The notes under the pieces: generated by a model
Told to the model about the DNA's origin: nothing
Database searches by the model: none
Seen by the model: the letters and a program-made list of their open reading frames with translations, nothing else
Part shown: piece after piece, positions 8,166 through 18,093 of the stretch
Position numbering within the stretch: the first letter of the stretch is position 1
Layout of the letters: the number at the start of each line of letters is the position of its first letter
NCBI GenBank assembly: GCA_035249985.1
Contig: DATFFP010000039.1
Span: 1-64,000 of the forward strand
From: JAICNG01 sp035249985
GTDB taxonomy: Bacteria > Gemmatimonadota > Gemmatimonadetes > Gemmatimonadales > Gemmatimonadaceae
Direction of reading: 5' to 3'
DNA length: 64,000 nt
Program-made: the position numbers and the translations under genes

Positions 8166-8429
8166 TTATCGCGTGGGCTTCTTCGGCGGATTGTCGCTCT
8201 TGAACACGTCCCGGTTGAGCTGCACGTACTGCTTCATGTTCGCCGGCACGTCTTCCTCGGGAAAGATCGCGGTGACGGGACACTCGGGCTCGCACGCACC
8301 GCAATCGATGCACTCATCCGGGTGAATGAACAGCTGCTGCTCTCCCTCGTATATGCAATCGACAGGGCACACGTCCACGCACGCCTTGTCCTTCACGCCG
8401 ATGCATGCTTCGGTAATGACGTAAGGCAT
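8166..8429 (-). CDS. 7Fe/8Fe ferredoxin (FdxA-like)
   Basis: This is an 87-aa low-potential electron carrier with two cluster sites. The first reads ACIGVKDKACVDVCPVDCIY and the second CIDCGACEPECP, the pattern of 3Fe-4S/4Fe-4S ferredoxins such as FdxA. The C-terminal tail (MKQYVQLNRD...KKPTR) is typical of the longer type. ATG at 8429 (MPYVITE) has a good Shine-Dalgarno (GAGGGA) and is preferred over an in-frame TTG one codon upstream. Its redox partner is not evident from context. Confidence 0.92.
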   Translation of the reverse strand: MPYVITEACIGVKDKACVDVCPVDCIYEGEQQLFIHPDECIDCGACEPECPVTAIFPEEDVPANMKQYVQLNRDVFKSDNPPKKPTR

Positions 8430-8560
8430 CAATCCCTCGTTGGCTCTGACGCGGCAGCGCGTGCGAATACGCCTCGCCCTGCGCGGAGGGCACCCGCGCG
8501 TTCCGCGCTGATGGAATAATAACCCGGCCGCCAGAGGTGGCCAATCGCTGGAGCCAAGAC

Positions 8561-9037
8561 TCAGTGCGTTCGGTGGTCGGTTCGCTGGAATGCGAGGAAT
8601 TCGTGGACGGCGGCGATGGCCGCGGAATCGGTCGAGCGAATGCGCACCTCCGCGCCCCCGGGAAGATCGTTGGCCTCATAGGTAATGCGCGCCTTCCGCT
8701 CGGCCATGACGCGCGCTCCGGGGACCTCCTGCGCGTGGACGAATCCGGGGATCGTGAAATCGCCCCGGGTGAATCGGTCCGCGATATCGCGCATGTGGGC
8801 GCGGATCGTCGCGACGCCCGGGCGGTCGGCGCTGTCGCGCTGCAGCTCGATGCGCCCGCCATCGGGAAGCGGCTCGAAGCGGTGCTCCGACGTGTACTGG
8901 TCGACGCCCATGGCCTCGTGACCGCGGGCCTGGACGCCGGCGAACGCCGAGTCGTCACTCGCGTCGCGGTCCGTGCTCGTACACGCCAGCGCGGCCACAA
9001 TGGGTAGCATCACGAGACACCGCACTATCGTTTCCAT
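8561..9037 (-). CDS. Hypothetical lipoprotein
   Basis: This 158-aa protein begins with a short signal peptide (VRCLVMLPIVAALAC) whose lipobox ends ALA-C, so it is probably anchored in the periplasm. The mature part is acidic and contains HRFEPLPDGGRIELQRD and ITYEANDLPGGAEVRIRSTD, suggestive of a small beta-rich fold. The end, AIAAVHEFLAFQRTDHRTH, reads like the tail of proteins that test for residual substrate. No family is recognised. Its start overlaps the yhbY stop by 13 bases. Confidence 0.7.
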   Translation of the reverse strand: METIVRCLVMLPIVAALACTSTDRDASDDSAFAGVQARGHEAMGVDQYTSEHRFEPLPDGGRIELQRDSADRPGVATIRAHMRDIADRFTRGDFTIPGFVHAQEVPGARVMAERKARITYEANDLPGGAEVRIRSTDSAAIAAVHEFLAFQRTDHRTH

Positions 9038-9336
9038 GGCGGCGGATCACCGTGCTTCCGGTCGAGCTCGGGATTCTCGCGATAGAGCGTGGCCGTTCGG
9101 CCAATGACCTGAACCACGACGGAACCGGTCTCCTGCGCGAGTCGCTCGGCGATCGCGCGCGGCCGTTCCTCGATGGGACGGCCGAGCTGAACTTTCACCA
9201 ACTCGCGCGTGCGAAGGGCATCGTCGAGCGCTCCGACGACTGTCGGCGTGATCCCCTGCGCCCCGATGTGCACGAGAGGATCGAGATGGTGCGCCTCGGC
9301 CCGAAGTTCGGCGCGCTCCCTTCCGGTAATTGCCAT
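9025..9336 (-). CDS. YhbY/CRS1 family RNA-binding protein
   Basis: This 103-aa CRM-domain protein is of the type that binds pre-50S ribosomal particles. Diagnostic residues are MAITGRERAELRAEAHHL, VHIGAQGITPTVV (a GxxG-type loop), ELVKVQLG and a final IGRTATLYRENPE. The start at 9336 gives the standard YhbY length; the open frame upstream is not conserved. It is the first gene of a small operon with the lipoprotein. Confidence 0.88.
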   Translation of the reverse strand: MAITGRERAELRAEAHHLDPLVHIGAQGITPTVVGALDDALRTRELVKVQLGRPIEERPRAIAERLAQETGSVVVQVIGRTATLYRENPELDRKHGDPPPWKR

Positions 9337-9423
9337 GTGTATTTTCGTCAGGCACTCGAGCGGTGCATCAGACCTTTGCTCCGGATTCGATCCTGTTCCC
9401 TGAAACATGCAGCGGCGGACGAC

Positions 9424-10269
9424 ATGACGTCAAAGCCCATTCCACCGGCGGGGATCAAAAGCCAGCGACGGGTCATTCTCTTCCTGACGGCGTTCTGCAT
9501 TGCCGTCCCCCCGGTTTCCGCTCAGCAAGACTCGACGAGGGCGGGGTGCGTCCCGCATGGCAGGATCAGTCGAATCGTGGAGATTCCTCCCCGACCCGTT
9601 TACGCTATCCTCGAGGCCGGCGACGACACGTCGCAAACAATGCGGATGTACCTGGCGACGCTGCTTCAAGAGATCGCCCGCGTGTTCGTGCCCCCGGATT
9701 CCATTCCTCCTGTGTTCGCCTACGCGTTCACGGCTCGCCTGCACAAGGACGGCAGGCTCACTAACGCACAACCATCCGAGTCCCATATCCCGCTGGAGCT
9801 TGCAGAGGCCACCATTCGTGCCGTCGACTCTGCCTCACGCCTCGGAGGCATCGGACCGACCTTCTTCGAGCTGAAGAAGGACCCTCTACCGGTTCAGATC
9901 CTGTTCCGTCTCCATGACCGACAAAGCGAGTTGGAGGTGCCGTTCTACCAACTGCGGCTTCCAGCCTTTCTCGAGCACGAAACCGACCAGCCAGCGCTTG
10001 TCCTGCCGGGGAGCCCGGCACCGAAATATCCCGAGGATCTCAGATGGGCGAATATCGAGGGAGAGCTTCTCGTGCAGTTCGTCGTGGATACACTGGGGCG
10101 CGCGGACATGCGCGCCTTTCGGCTGCTGGGCCCCCGCCAGGTGTATCGGGAGTTTTTGCAGGCCGTGCTCGATGTGCTTCCGCGAATGCGCTTCAGTCCT
10201 GCACTCTACCGCGGGTGCAAGGTGAAGCAGATGGTCCAGCTTCCATTCGCCTTCAAGTTGAACCGTTAG
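9424..10269 (+). CDS. Secreted TonB C-terminal-domain protein
   Basis: This 281-aa protein has a signal peptide (VILFLTAFCIAVPPVSAQ) and a mature region ending in a TonB-like domain: PAPKYPEDLRWANIEGELLVQFVVDTLGRADM, then FLQAVLDVLPRMRFSPALYRGCKVKQMVQLPFAF. The domain is the type found in many envelope proteins with no transmembrane anchor, so energy transduction is not assured. The start at 9424 (MTSKPIPP) precedes the signal peptide. Its TAG stop shares bases with the TTA stop of the convergent aldo/keto reductase gene (TTAG). Confidence 0.75.
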   Translation: MTSKPIPPAGIKSQRRVILFLTAFCIAVPPVSAQQDSTRAGCVPHGRISRIVEIPPRPVYAILEAGDDTSQTMRMYLATLLQEIARVFVPPDSIPPVFAYAFTARLHKDGRLTNAQPSESHIPLELAEATIRAVDSASRLGGIGPTFFELKKDPLPVQILFRLHDRQSELEVPFYQLRLPAFLEHETDQPALVLPGSPAPKYPEDLRWANIEGELLVQFVVDTLGRADMRAFRLLGPRQVYREFLQAVLDVLPRMRFSPALYRGCKVKQMVQLPFAFKLNR

Positions 10270-11219
10270 GCCGCGAGCTCCTCGTCATCCGGGAAGCCGT
10301 GCTGTTTGCGGCCCTCGGCGCCCTCGTGCTTCGCGCTCACCTTGTAGAGCTCGAACCGGCCATCGGCCGCCTCGGCGGCGACGCGCAGCCGAAGCGTGTC
10401 CATCTCGGCGGCTGACATCGGCTTGAAGGTGCGAGCGATCTTGAGATTCTGCCGCAGCACCTTCAGGGAGTCGATGCCGGAGATCGTCGCCGCGACGGGA
10501 AGACTCATCGCGTAGCGCAGCGCCTCCTCGGGCGACACGACCCGCTTCTTGAGCATGGTCGCTTCGCCGCCAAAGCTCTTCATCCCGAGCGGCGCGATCC
10601 CGCGCCTGACGAGCTCGGGAAGCACGAGCTGCTCGAAGCTGCGGAAGGTAGCATCGAAGCAGTTGAGTGGCAGCTGACAGGTATCGAAGGGGAAGTCGTA
10701 CGAGAGCATTTTGAGATGGATCTCGGGATCCTTGTGTCCCGTGAAGCCGATGCACCGAACCTTTCCCTGTGCCTTGGCGGCCAATAGCGCATCGGCGGCT
10801 CCTCCGGTCATGAAGTGACGCTCGGGGTCGTTGTAGTACGCGACCTCGTGAATTTGCCAGAGATCGAGATAATCGGTGCCGAGCCGGCGGAGCGATTGCT
10901 CGAGCTGCCGCATCGCCGTCTTCGCATCACGTCCATGGGTGCAGACCTTCGTCATGAGAAATACGCGCTCCCGCTTCCCCTTCGCCAGGGCCTTTCCCAT
11001 GCGCTTCTCGCTCTCGCCCTCGTGGTATTCCCACGCATTGTCCATGAGCGTGACGCCGGCGTCGATCGCCTCCTCGATGATACGAATGGCTTCGGCCTGC
11101 GTGTCGACGAGTCCCAAATGGTATCCGCCGAGGCCGATGATGGAGACGTCGGCGCCGGTGTGGCCGAGGGGGCGAGTGGAGACCGGTGCGGAGGGGGAGC
11201 GCTTGGCGCGGGTTGGCAT
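10266..11219 (-). CDS. Aldo/keto reductase
   Basis: This 317-aa NADPH-dependent oxidoreductase has a TIM-barrel fold. The catalytic set is visible: Asp/Tyr in LMDNAWEYHEGESE, Lys in FLMTKVCTHG and His in DLWQIHEVAYYND. The C-terminal part (SLPVAATISGIDSLKVLRQNLKIA) has the coenzyme phosphate-binding features. The substrate cannot be predicted. The N-terminal leader (MPTRAKRSPSAP) is long and may not be translated; an internal start close to STRPLGHTG is possible. Confidence 0.85.
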   Translation of the reverse strand: MPTRAKRSPSAPVSTRPLGHTGADVSIIGLGGYHLGLVDTQAEAIRIIEEAIDAGVTLMDNAWEYHEGESEKRMGKALAKGKRERVFLMTKVCTHGRDAKTAMRQLEQSLRRLGTDYLDLWQIHEVAYYNDPERHFMTGGAADALLAAKAQGKVRCIGFTGHKDPEIHLKMLSYDFPFDTCQLPLNCFDATFRSFEQLVLPELVRRGIAPLGMKSFGGEATMLKKRVVSPEEALRYAMSLPVAATISGIDSLKVLRQNLKIARTFKPMSAAEMDTLRLRVAAEAADGRFELYKVSAKHEGAEGRKQHGFPDDEELAA

Positions 11220-11284
11220 CTGGGCGTCGCTCGGAGTTCAGGACACAACCAATGCGCGGCAATGGTCGTACCGGGAGGCTGGAG

Positions 11285-11398
11285 GAACGGCAAGGATGAC
11301 AGAATACAGAAACGACCACGGGGAGCCACCAGCGGGCTCCCCGTAAGTTTGTCTGCATTCTGTATTCTGTATTCTGAATTCTGTCATCTTTGCCGTTC
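11285..11398. repeat. Palindromic heptamer element, family 2, with inner hairpin
   Basis: The outer arms GAACGGCAAGGATGACAG and CTGTCATCTTTGCCGTTC flank CAGAATA/CAGAATT heptamers. The inner hairpin is CACGGGGAGCC/GGCTCCCCGT. It fills the gap between the lipoprotein stop (which begins two bases past the element) and the aldo/keto reductase start. Confidence 0.9.
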
Positions 11399-11399
11399 T

Positions 11400-12458
11400 C
11401 TAATTCCTCTCCCACGCGAATCCGGTCGCCAACCTTTCCAGCCTCTTCTCGACCAGGTTGTAGCGAAGCACGACGGTCGCCCCCAGCCGTTCCGCCCTCC
11501 CGCGCATCGCGACATCATCGATCCCATCCCCATCGGCGTCCAGCGCGTGCAGAGCAACGTGCGCACGGAAGCGCGGGTCCAGCACGGCCAACGGTACAGC
11601 GCCGCCGGCATCGGAAACCGCCACCGCCCCCTGGCGCACGTACTCGTAATTCCCGGCGACGAGCGTCACGATGAGGAGCATCCGGGAATCGGCGAAGCAC
11701 CCGATGGCGTGCGAGCTCTCGACGCGCAGCGTGTTCTGCAACCGCTCGGGGAGGCGTACCGATGCATCGCGGAGCGCCTGCTCGACGGAATCGCGCGCGA
11801 ATCCGGCATGGAGCCACACCTCCTCCGGCACGCTGTCGCGCCGGCACTTGCCCGTCACCGGCTCGGCGACGGAGTCGGTGCGTACCGCGCTGGCGATGAG
11901 CGTTTGCTTCACGCGCGCCAGGGAATCCACCCGGGGTGGAGCGGCCAGCGTGGCGACGATGCGGCCATTCCAGAGGTCGAACCCGTTCACGGTCACCGTG
12001 TCGCTTCCCCACGGCCCGTAGAGACGGAAGCGGTCGCCGGCGCGTACCGGTGAGATCACGTCGATAGCTTCGCGAAACGCGGCTTTGTGCGCGGGCGTCG
12101 CGAGCTTCCCGTCGAAGCGACCGATGTCGATGAGCATCCGCTTCCCACGCGCGGACGCCGCATACCAGCTTTGGCCGCGCGCGGCGAATACCATGTATTT
12201 CGCGAGGGTGTCGGCGACGGCAGGCAGCACGACGAATCGCGGCTGCGGATGCACGGGAGCGCGCAACGAGTCGGTGGCGAGCTCGATGACGGCCTCGGTG
12301 TCACCGCTCGCGTCGCTGACGGCAACGAACGATGCGGGGATCGTGTCGTTGGCGAGCGGATCATCCTCGGCCGGCGCTTCCCCCGAGCTGCGGGAGCGTG
12401 CGCAAGCGGCGACGATCATCAACAGAATACAGGCGCGACGGATCCGGGGGAGGTCCAT
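11400..12458 (-). CDS. Hypothetical lipoprotein
   Basis: This 352-aa protein has a lipoprotein signal (RRACILLMIVAACAR; lipobox VAA-C). The linker is acidic (SSGEAPAEDDPLAND). The mature part alternates beta-like stretches with Trp/Tyr-rich segments (YMVFAARGQSWYAASARGKRML, FRLYGPWGSDTVTVNGFDLWNGR) and ends with a segment DADGDGIDDVAMRG that resembles a calcium-binding or FG-GAP-like loop. No family is recognised. The start at 12458 follows from the signal peptide; the upstream open frame is an antisense shadow of the mobA-like gene. Confidence 0.7.
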   Translation of the reverse strand: MDLPRIRRACILLMIVAACARSRSSGEAPAEDDPLANDTIPASFVAVSDASGDTEAVIELATDSLRAPVHPQPRFVVLPAVADTLAKYMVFAARGQSWYAASARGKRMLIDIGRFDGKLATPAHKAAFREAIDVISPVRAGDRFRLYGPWGSDTVTVNGFDLWNGRIVATLAAPPRVDSLARVKQTLIASAVRTDSVAEPVTGKCRRDSVPEEVWLHAGFARDSVEQALRDASVRLPERLQNTLRVESSHAIGCFADSRMLLIVTLVAGNYEYVRQGAVAVSDAGGAVPLAVLDPRFRAHVALHALDADGDGIDDVAMRGRAERLGATVVLRYNLVEKRLERLATGFAWERN

Positions 12459-12563
12459 GGAGGTGCGTGGGGGCATCCGTGAAGGACGAGCGACGAGCGC
12501 CGCACGTTTCCGCCTGGCACCCGTCGGCTGCGTGCGATAAGCTACTCGCTTTTCGCGACATCC

Positions 12564-13178
12564 GTGACAGGTACCATCTCCATTCGGGAAGTCCCCATCG
12601 CGTGCGCGGTGCTCGCGGCGGGCCGGGGCACGCGCTTTGGCGAGCCCAAGGCGCTCGTGCGGCTTCCGTCGGGAGAGCGTTTTCTCGATACCGTGGTTCG
12701 GGTCGCGACCGAAGCGGACTTGAGTCCCGTGCTTGCCGTCGTGCAACCCGGCGTCGACGTTCCCCTTCCTGCGCGGGCCGTAGTCAATCCGAACCCAGGA
12801 AGTGAGCAATCTGGATCACTTCGGCTGGCGCTTGCCGGTCTCGCGAACGACCGCGCGGAGGCGGTCGTCGTGTGGCCGGTGGACCACCCGTTCGTCCATC
12901 TAGTGAGCGTGCTGGCGCTGGTGGATGCGTTTAAACGGACGCGGGCGCCAATCGTCCTCCCCGTGCATGAAGGGCGTCGCGGGCATCCTGTGCTCTTCGC
13001 GCGCACGGTGTGGCTCGAGCTCATGACCACGTCGACCGGCGGGGCGCGCACGGTAGTGCATGCTCATGCCGCACAGGTCGTCGAGGTGCCCGTGCCTGAC
13101 GAGGGCGTCACGCGCGACATCGATACACGATCAGACATGCCGCAGAGCGGCGGGAGAGCTTCGGATGGCGTTTCTTGA
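12564..13178 (+). CDS. MobA/MocA-like nucleotidyltransferase
   Basis: This 204-aa NTP-transferase (NTP_transf_3 type) has the nucleotide-binding signature LAAGRGTRFGEPKALV and the pattern VWPVDHPFVHLVSVLALVDA of the MocA/MobA-like family. Such enzymes attach CMP or GMP to molybdopterin, but related members act in sugar-nucleotide metabolism. A molybdate-type transporter lies 8 kb away, which weakly supports cofactor synthesis. It starts with GTG at 12564. The stop overlaps the FHA gene start by 14 bases. Confidence 0.75.
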   Translation: MTGTISIREVPIACAVLAAGRGTRFGEPKALVRLPSGERFLDTVVRVATEADLSPVLAVVQPGVDVPLPARAVVNPNPGSEQSGSLRLALAGLANDRAEAVVVWPVDHPFVHLVSVLALVDAFKRTRAPIVLPVHEGRRGHPVLFARTVWLELMTTSTGGARTVVHAHAAQVVEVPVPDEGVTRDIDTRSDMPQSGGRASDGVS

Positions 13179-13968
13179 ACTTGTCGGTCTTCCTGAGGGG
13201 ACTCCTCCACGCGCGCTCGAGGCGGAAACGAGCGTCGGGAGTGGGGCGCAGGCGACGTGGCGTGTGCCGAGCAAGGATCTCGCAGCGCGCCATTTCACCG
13301 TGCATGCCAACGGCGACGGAAAGGCGAAAGTCGTTCCAGCATCGGCGCAGCACGTCGTCATTCTGAATGGCGAGCCCGTGCCGGTCGCCGGTGCGGCCGT
13401 GAAGGGCGGGGACGTGATCTCCGCGGGCACGGCCCAGTTCATCTATCTCAACAAGGAATCCGACAAGCGTCCGGAGCTTCCGGAGCCGAAGGGTCCCGCG
13501 TTCCTCGTCGACGCGCAGAACCGGCGCGCATATCCACTCAATCGCCGCGTGGTGCAGATCGGTCGCGAGATCGGCTGCAACATCGTGCTGAAGGACACGA
13601 GTGTCTCCCGCTTCCATGCCGACATCCGTGCGGAGGGTGGGCAGCACGTGATCTACTCGATGGGCTCGGGCGGGACGAAAGTCGGCGAGGAGACGATCAA
13701 GAACCCGAAGGTGCTTCGCGCGGGTGACGAGATCCGCATCGGGCGCGCCACCTTCACTTTCACGGAAGGCAAGGCGCCGACCGGAATGAAGGTCGTCGAC
13801 CTCGAAGAGCACGCGGACGAGTCCTTCGCGCGGCGCGAGACGGTCGTGTACCAGAAGGCGATAACCGGATCGCACGATGCGTTCAAGATCAGGACAGGGC
13901 CGGGGCCGATGACGATCGGGGCGGTCGTCTTGTTGCTGGGAGTCGTCGCCTGGCTGGCTGCTCGGTAG
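13165..13968 (+). CDS. FHA-domain membrane protein
   Basis: This 267-aa protein has a degenerate N-terminal FHA-like half (residues 1-100) and a clear FHA domain at about 110-215 containing VQIGREIGCNIVLKDTSVSRFHADI, with the phosphothreonine-binding Arg, Ser and His residues. It ends with one transmembrane helix (MTIGAVVLLLGVVAWLAAR), so it is anchored in the inner membrane with the domain in the cytoplasm. FHA domains read phospho-Thr in Ser/Thr-kinase signalling; no kinase is nearby. Confidence 0.85.
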   Translation: MAFLELVGLPEGTPPRALEAETSVGSGAQATWRVPSKDLAARHFTVHANGDGKAKVVPASAQHVVILNGEPVPVAGAAVKGGDVISAGTAQFIYLNKESDKRPELPEPKGPAFLVDAQNRRAYPLNRRVVQIGREIGCNIVLKDTSVSRFHADIRAEGGQHVIYSMGSGGTKVGEETIKNPKVLRAGDEIRIGRATFTFTEGKAPTGMKVVDLEEHADESFARRETVVYQKAITGSHDAFKIRTGPGPMTIGAVVLLLGVVAWLAAR

Positions 13969-13974
13969 TCCCCT

Positions 13975-14110
13975 GAGGGCAAAGACGTCAGATGTCAGAA
14001 TACAGAATTCAGAATTCAGCTAAACCCTACGGGGAGCCCGCAACCGGCTCCCCGTAGTCGTTTTCTGAATTCTGAATTCTGTATTCTGACATCTGATGTC
14101 TTTGCCGTTC
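13975..14110. repeat. Palindromic heptamer element, family 2, with inner hairpin
   Basis: It has the same outer arms (GGCAAAGACGTCAGATG ... CATCTGATGTCTTTGCC) and CAGAATA/CAGAATT tandem units. The clearest inner hairpin of the family is here, CTACGGGGAGCC-CGCAACC-GGCTCCCCGTAG. It lies just after the FHA stop and before the suf operon promoter region. Confidence 0.92.
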
Positions 14111-14180
14111 TAGCGGAGGCCCGCCCGCACCCTGGCCCTAACCTGTTGCTGCATCCCAACTTCTACAGTGACCTCCCCGG

Positions 14181-14209
14181 TTGCTAATCCCGACAGATTT
14201 ACTTAGGAT
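14181..14209 (+). promoter_or_regulatory. Candidate promoter of the suf operon
   Basis: TTGCTA and TAGGAT hexamers are 17 bases apart. Between and around them runs ATCCCGACAG...CTTAGGAT, an imperfect palindrome that could be an Rrf2-type (IscR/SufR-like) operator. It would give a leader of about 185 bases before sufB. Only the spacing and hexamers are seen; regulation is inferred. The rest of 14111-14398 shows no gene. Confidence 0.3.
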
Positions 14210-14398
14210 TCCATGTGACGAACCGGGCGCGCCGAGGAGCACCGCCCGCGACGCATGCCCGAGCCCGCTGACGTTTCGCGCGGCGTTCCTGAGTCAGGAA
14301 CGCGTAACCGGGCACGAATCTTCAGGTATGGGTGACGTGAGAGCACGCGGGCCCTCGCCGCGATGCTCGGCGTCCGCACCAGCCTTTCGGGAGTTGAT

Positions 14399-15835
<1,437 letters not shown>

Positions 15836-15841
15836 CACCTG

Positions 15842-15940
15842 TTTTACCGCAGAGGACGCAGAGAACTGCAACCGCGGGAGCTTTTCCAAAGGCATTGGCA
15901 GTTGCGGTCCTCCGCGCTCTCTACGTTCTCTGCGGTAAAA
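15842..15940. repeat. Palindromic element, family 4 (CGCAGAGGA units)
   Basis: The arms are TTTTACCGCAGAGGACGCAG and its inverse ending TCTCTGCGGTAAAA. The loop contains a smaller pair CAACTGC/GCAGTTG-like segment (ACTGCAACCGCG ... GGCAGTTGCGG). It fills the spacer between sufB and sufC within the operon. The CGCAGAGGA unit is close in style to the family 9 unit CACAGAGG at 49770. Confidence 0.88.
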
Positions 15941-15956
15941 TTCTTTCAAAGGGTAC

Positions 15957-16706
15957 ATGCTAGAAATTCGGAATCTTCACGCCTCGGTCGATGGAAACGA
16001 AATCCTCCGCGGCATTGATCTGGTCGTCAACGCTGGCGAAGTGCACGCCGTCATGGGGCCTAACGGGTCCGGCAAGAGCACGCTGGCGCAGGTGCTCGCG
16101 GGACATCCGGCGTACGAGGTGACCCAGGGGACCGCGCACTATCAGGGACGCGACCTCCTGGCCATGGAGCCGGAGGAGCGCGCACAGGCCGGGGTATTCC
16201 TCGCGTTCCAGTACCCGGTCGAGATTCCCGGCGTCTCCAACGCGTACTTCCTGCGCTCGGCGTACAACGAGCTGCGCAAGGCGCGCGGCCAGGAGGAGGT
16301 CGATCCGCTCGATTTCCTTCAGGTCATGGAAGACCGTCTGAAGCTCGTCGACATGGAAGACACGATGCTCAACCGGTCGGTGAACGCCGGATTCTCGGGC
16401 GGTGAGAAGAAGCGCAACGAGATCCTCCAGATGGCCGTGCTGCAGCCGACGCTCGCCATTCTGGATGAGACCGATTCGGGTCTCGACATCGATGCGCTGC
16501 GCGTCGTCGCCCATGGCGTGAATCAGCTCAAACGGCCGGACAACGCGACGATCGTCGTCACGCACTACCAGCGGCTGCTGAACTACATCATCCCCGATCG
16601 CGTGCACGTGCTCGCCGGGGGGCGGATCGTCAAGTCGGGGGGAAAAGACCTCGCGCTCGAGCTCGAGGCGAAGGGCTACGAGTGGGTGACGGGGGCGGCG
16701 GCGTGA
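15957..16706 (+). CDS. sufC: Fe-S cluster assembly ATPase SufC
   Basis: SufC (249 aa) is the ABC-type ATPase that drives SufB/SufD. It has Walker A GPNGSGKST, the signature FSGGEKKRNEILQ, Walker B LAILDETDSGLDIDAL and the switch His in VTHYQRLLNYI. The start is directly after the family 4 element. Its stop overlaps the sufD GTG start by four bases. Confidence 0.95.
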   Translation: MLEIRNLHASVDGNEILRGIDLVVNAGEVHAVMGPNGSGKSTLAQVLAGHPAYEVTQGTAHYQGRDLLAMEPEERAQAGVFLAFQYPVEIPGVSNAYFLRSAYNELRKARGQEEVDPLDFLQVMEDRLKLVDMEDTMLNRSVNAGFSGGEKKRNEILQMAVLQPTLAILDETDSGLDIDALRVVAHGVNQLKRPDNATIVVTHYQRLLNYIIPDRVHVLAGGRIVKSGGKDLALELEAKGYEWVTGAAA

Positions 16707-18061
16707 CGCAACCGTACCTCGCCGATTTCGAGACGTTCTCCTCGAACGGCGGCGGAGGTGGTCCCGAGTGGCTGCCGCCCGTGCGCCGGGCGGCTATCGC
16801 GCGCTTCGCGGCACTGGGCTTCCCCACTCCACGCAACGAGGACTGGCACTTCACGAGTGTGGCGGCGATCGCGGAGTCGGAGTTCCATCCGCTGCCGGGC
16901 TCGTCGGGCGACGTCAAGCCGGAAGATCTCGAGCCATTTCTCTTCGGGCGCGGCGACTGGCCGACGTTCGTCTTCGTCAACGGCCGATATGCCCCGGAGC
17001 TCTCCGCCGCCGACAATGCGCCGCTGGGGGTCCGCGTGATGCATCTCGCGCGGGCCTGGCGTGACGCCCCCGACGTGCTCGAGCGCCATCTCTCGAAAAT
17101 CGCGAGCTTCGACGAGCACAGCTTCACGGCGTTGAACACGGCGTTCATGTCCGATGGAGCCCTGGTTCATGTGGCGAAGGATGTGCAGGCCGATGCGCCG
17201 ATCCACATCCTCCACGTGGTGGATCCCATCGCGGCGCGCGTCGTCATGCATCCCCGACACCTTCTGGTCGTCGACCGCCAGGCGAGCGCCCGGGTCATCG
17301 AGAGCTACGTTTCGCTGGGGAACGCACGGTACTTCACCAATGCCGTGACGGAGATCGCACTCGGTGAGGGCGCGCACCTCGCGCACTACAAGATCCAGCG
17401 TGAGAGCCAACGCGCCTTCCATGTGGGGACGACCGAGGTCCGCCAGCCGCGCGACTCGAAATACGCTTCGTTCTCGTTCGCGACCGGCGCCGCGCTGTCG
17501 CGCACGAACATCTACTCGACGCTCGAGGGAGAGGGCGCCGAGGTGTGGATGAATGGCCTGTACATGGTCGATGGCGAGCAGCACGTCGATCACCAGACCC
17601 GCATCGAGCACGCCGCGCCGCACTGCGCCAGCCACGAGGTCTACAAGGGCATCCTGGGCGGCGCGTCGCACGGCGTGTTCAACGGCAAAGTCTTCGTGCG
17701 CCCCATCGCGCAGAAGACCGATGGCAAGCAGGAAAACAACAATCTGCTTCTGTCCGACAAGGCGCGCATCGACACGAAGCCACAGCTCGAGATCTTCGCC
17801 GATGATGTGAAGTGCACGCACGGCGCCACCGTTGGGAAGCTGGACGCGCTCTCGCTCTTCTACATGAAGAGCCGCGGCCTCCCTGCGGAAGTGGCGCGCC
17901 GGCTCCTGATCTACGCATTCGCGGCGGATGTGCTGGAACGGCTCGAAGTAGGTGAGGTTCGCGACGCCCTCGAGGATCTAACTCTGGCGAGATTCATCCG
18001 CTTGGAGGAGGGCGCTGAGGGCGCTGAAAGCGCTGAAAGCGCTGAAGGAGTAGTAGTGTAG
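16703..18061 (+). CDS. sufD: Fe-S cluster assembly protein SufD
   Basis: SufD (452 aa) pairs with SufB. Family blocks include NEDWHFTSVA, FVNGRYAPEL, VVDRQASARVIESY, IYSTLEGEGAEVWMNGLY and LLSDKARIDTKPQLEIFADDVKCTHGATVGKLD. The GTG start at 16703 (MTQPYLADFETF) is coupled to sufC. After the normal SufD end (DLTLARFIRL) the protein runs into a family 3-like palindrome, which adds an acidic repeat tail of about 18 residues (GAEGAESAESAEG) ending in VVV. Confidence 0.93.
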   Translation: MTQPYLADFETFSSNGGGGGPEWLPPVRRAAIARFAALGFPTPRNEDWHFTSVAAIAESEFHPLPGSSGDVKPEDLEPFLFGRGDWPTFVFVNGRYAPELSAADNAPLGVRVMHLARAWRDAPDVLERHLSKIASFDEHSFTALNTAFMSDGALVHVAKDVQADAPIHILHVVDPIAARVVMHPRHLLVVDRQASARVIESYVSLGNARYFTNAVTEIALGEGAHLAHYKIQRESQRAFHVGTTEVRQPRDSKYASFSFATGAALSRTNIYSTLEGEGAEVWMNGLYMVDGEQHVDHQTRIEHAAPHCASHEVYKGILGGASHGVFNGKVFVRPIAQKTDGKQENNNLLLSDKARIDTKPQLEIFADDVKCTHGATVGKLDALSLFYMKSRGLPAEVARRLLIYAFAADVLERLEVGEVRDALEDLTLARFIRLEEGAEGAESAESAEGVVV

Positions 18062-18085
18062 CGCCTTCAGCGCTTTCAGCGCCTC
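18008..18085. repeat. Palindromic element, family 3b (GCGCTGAAA units)
   Basis: The left arm has 9-bp units GCGCTGAGG, GCGCTGAAA (twice) and GCGCTGAAG. The right arm is GCGCCTTCAGCGCTTTCAGC. The left arm is translated as the C-terminus of SufD and the stop codon falls in the loop. It ends eight bases before the sufU start, so it lies within the suf operon. Confidence 0.9.
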
Positions 18086-18093
18086 AATACACC

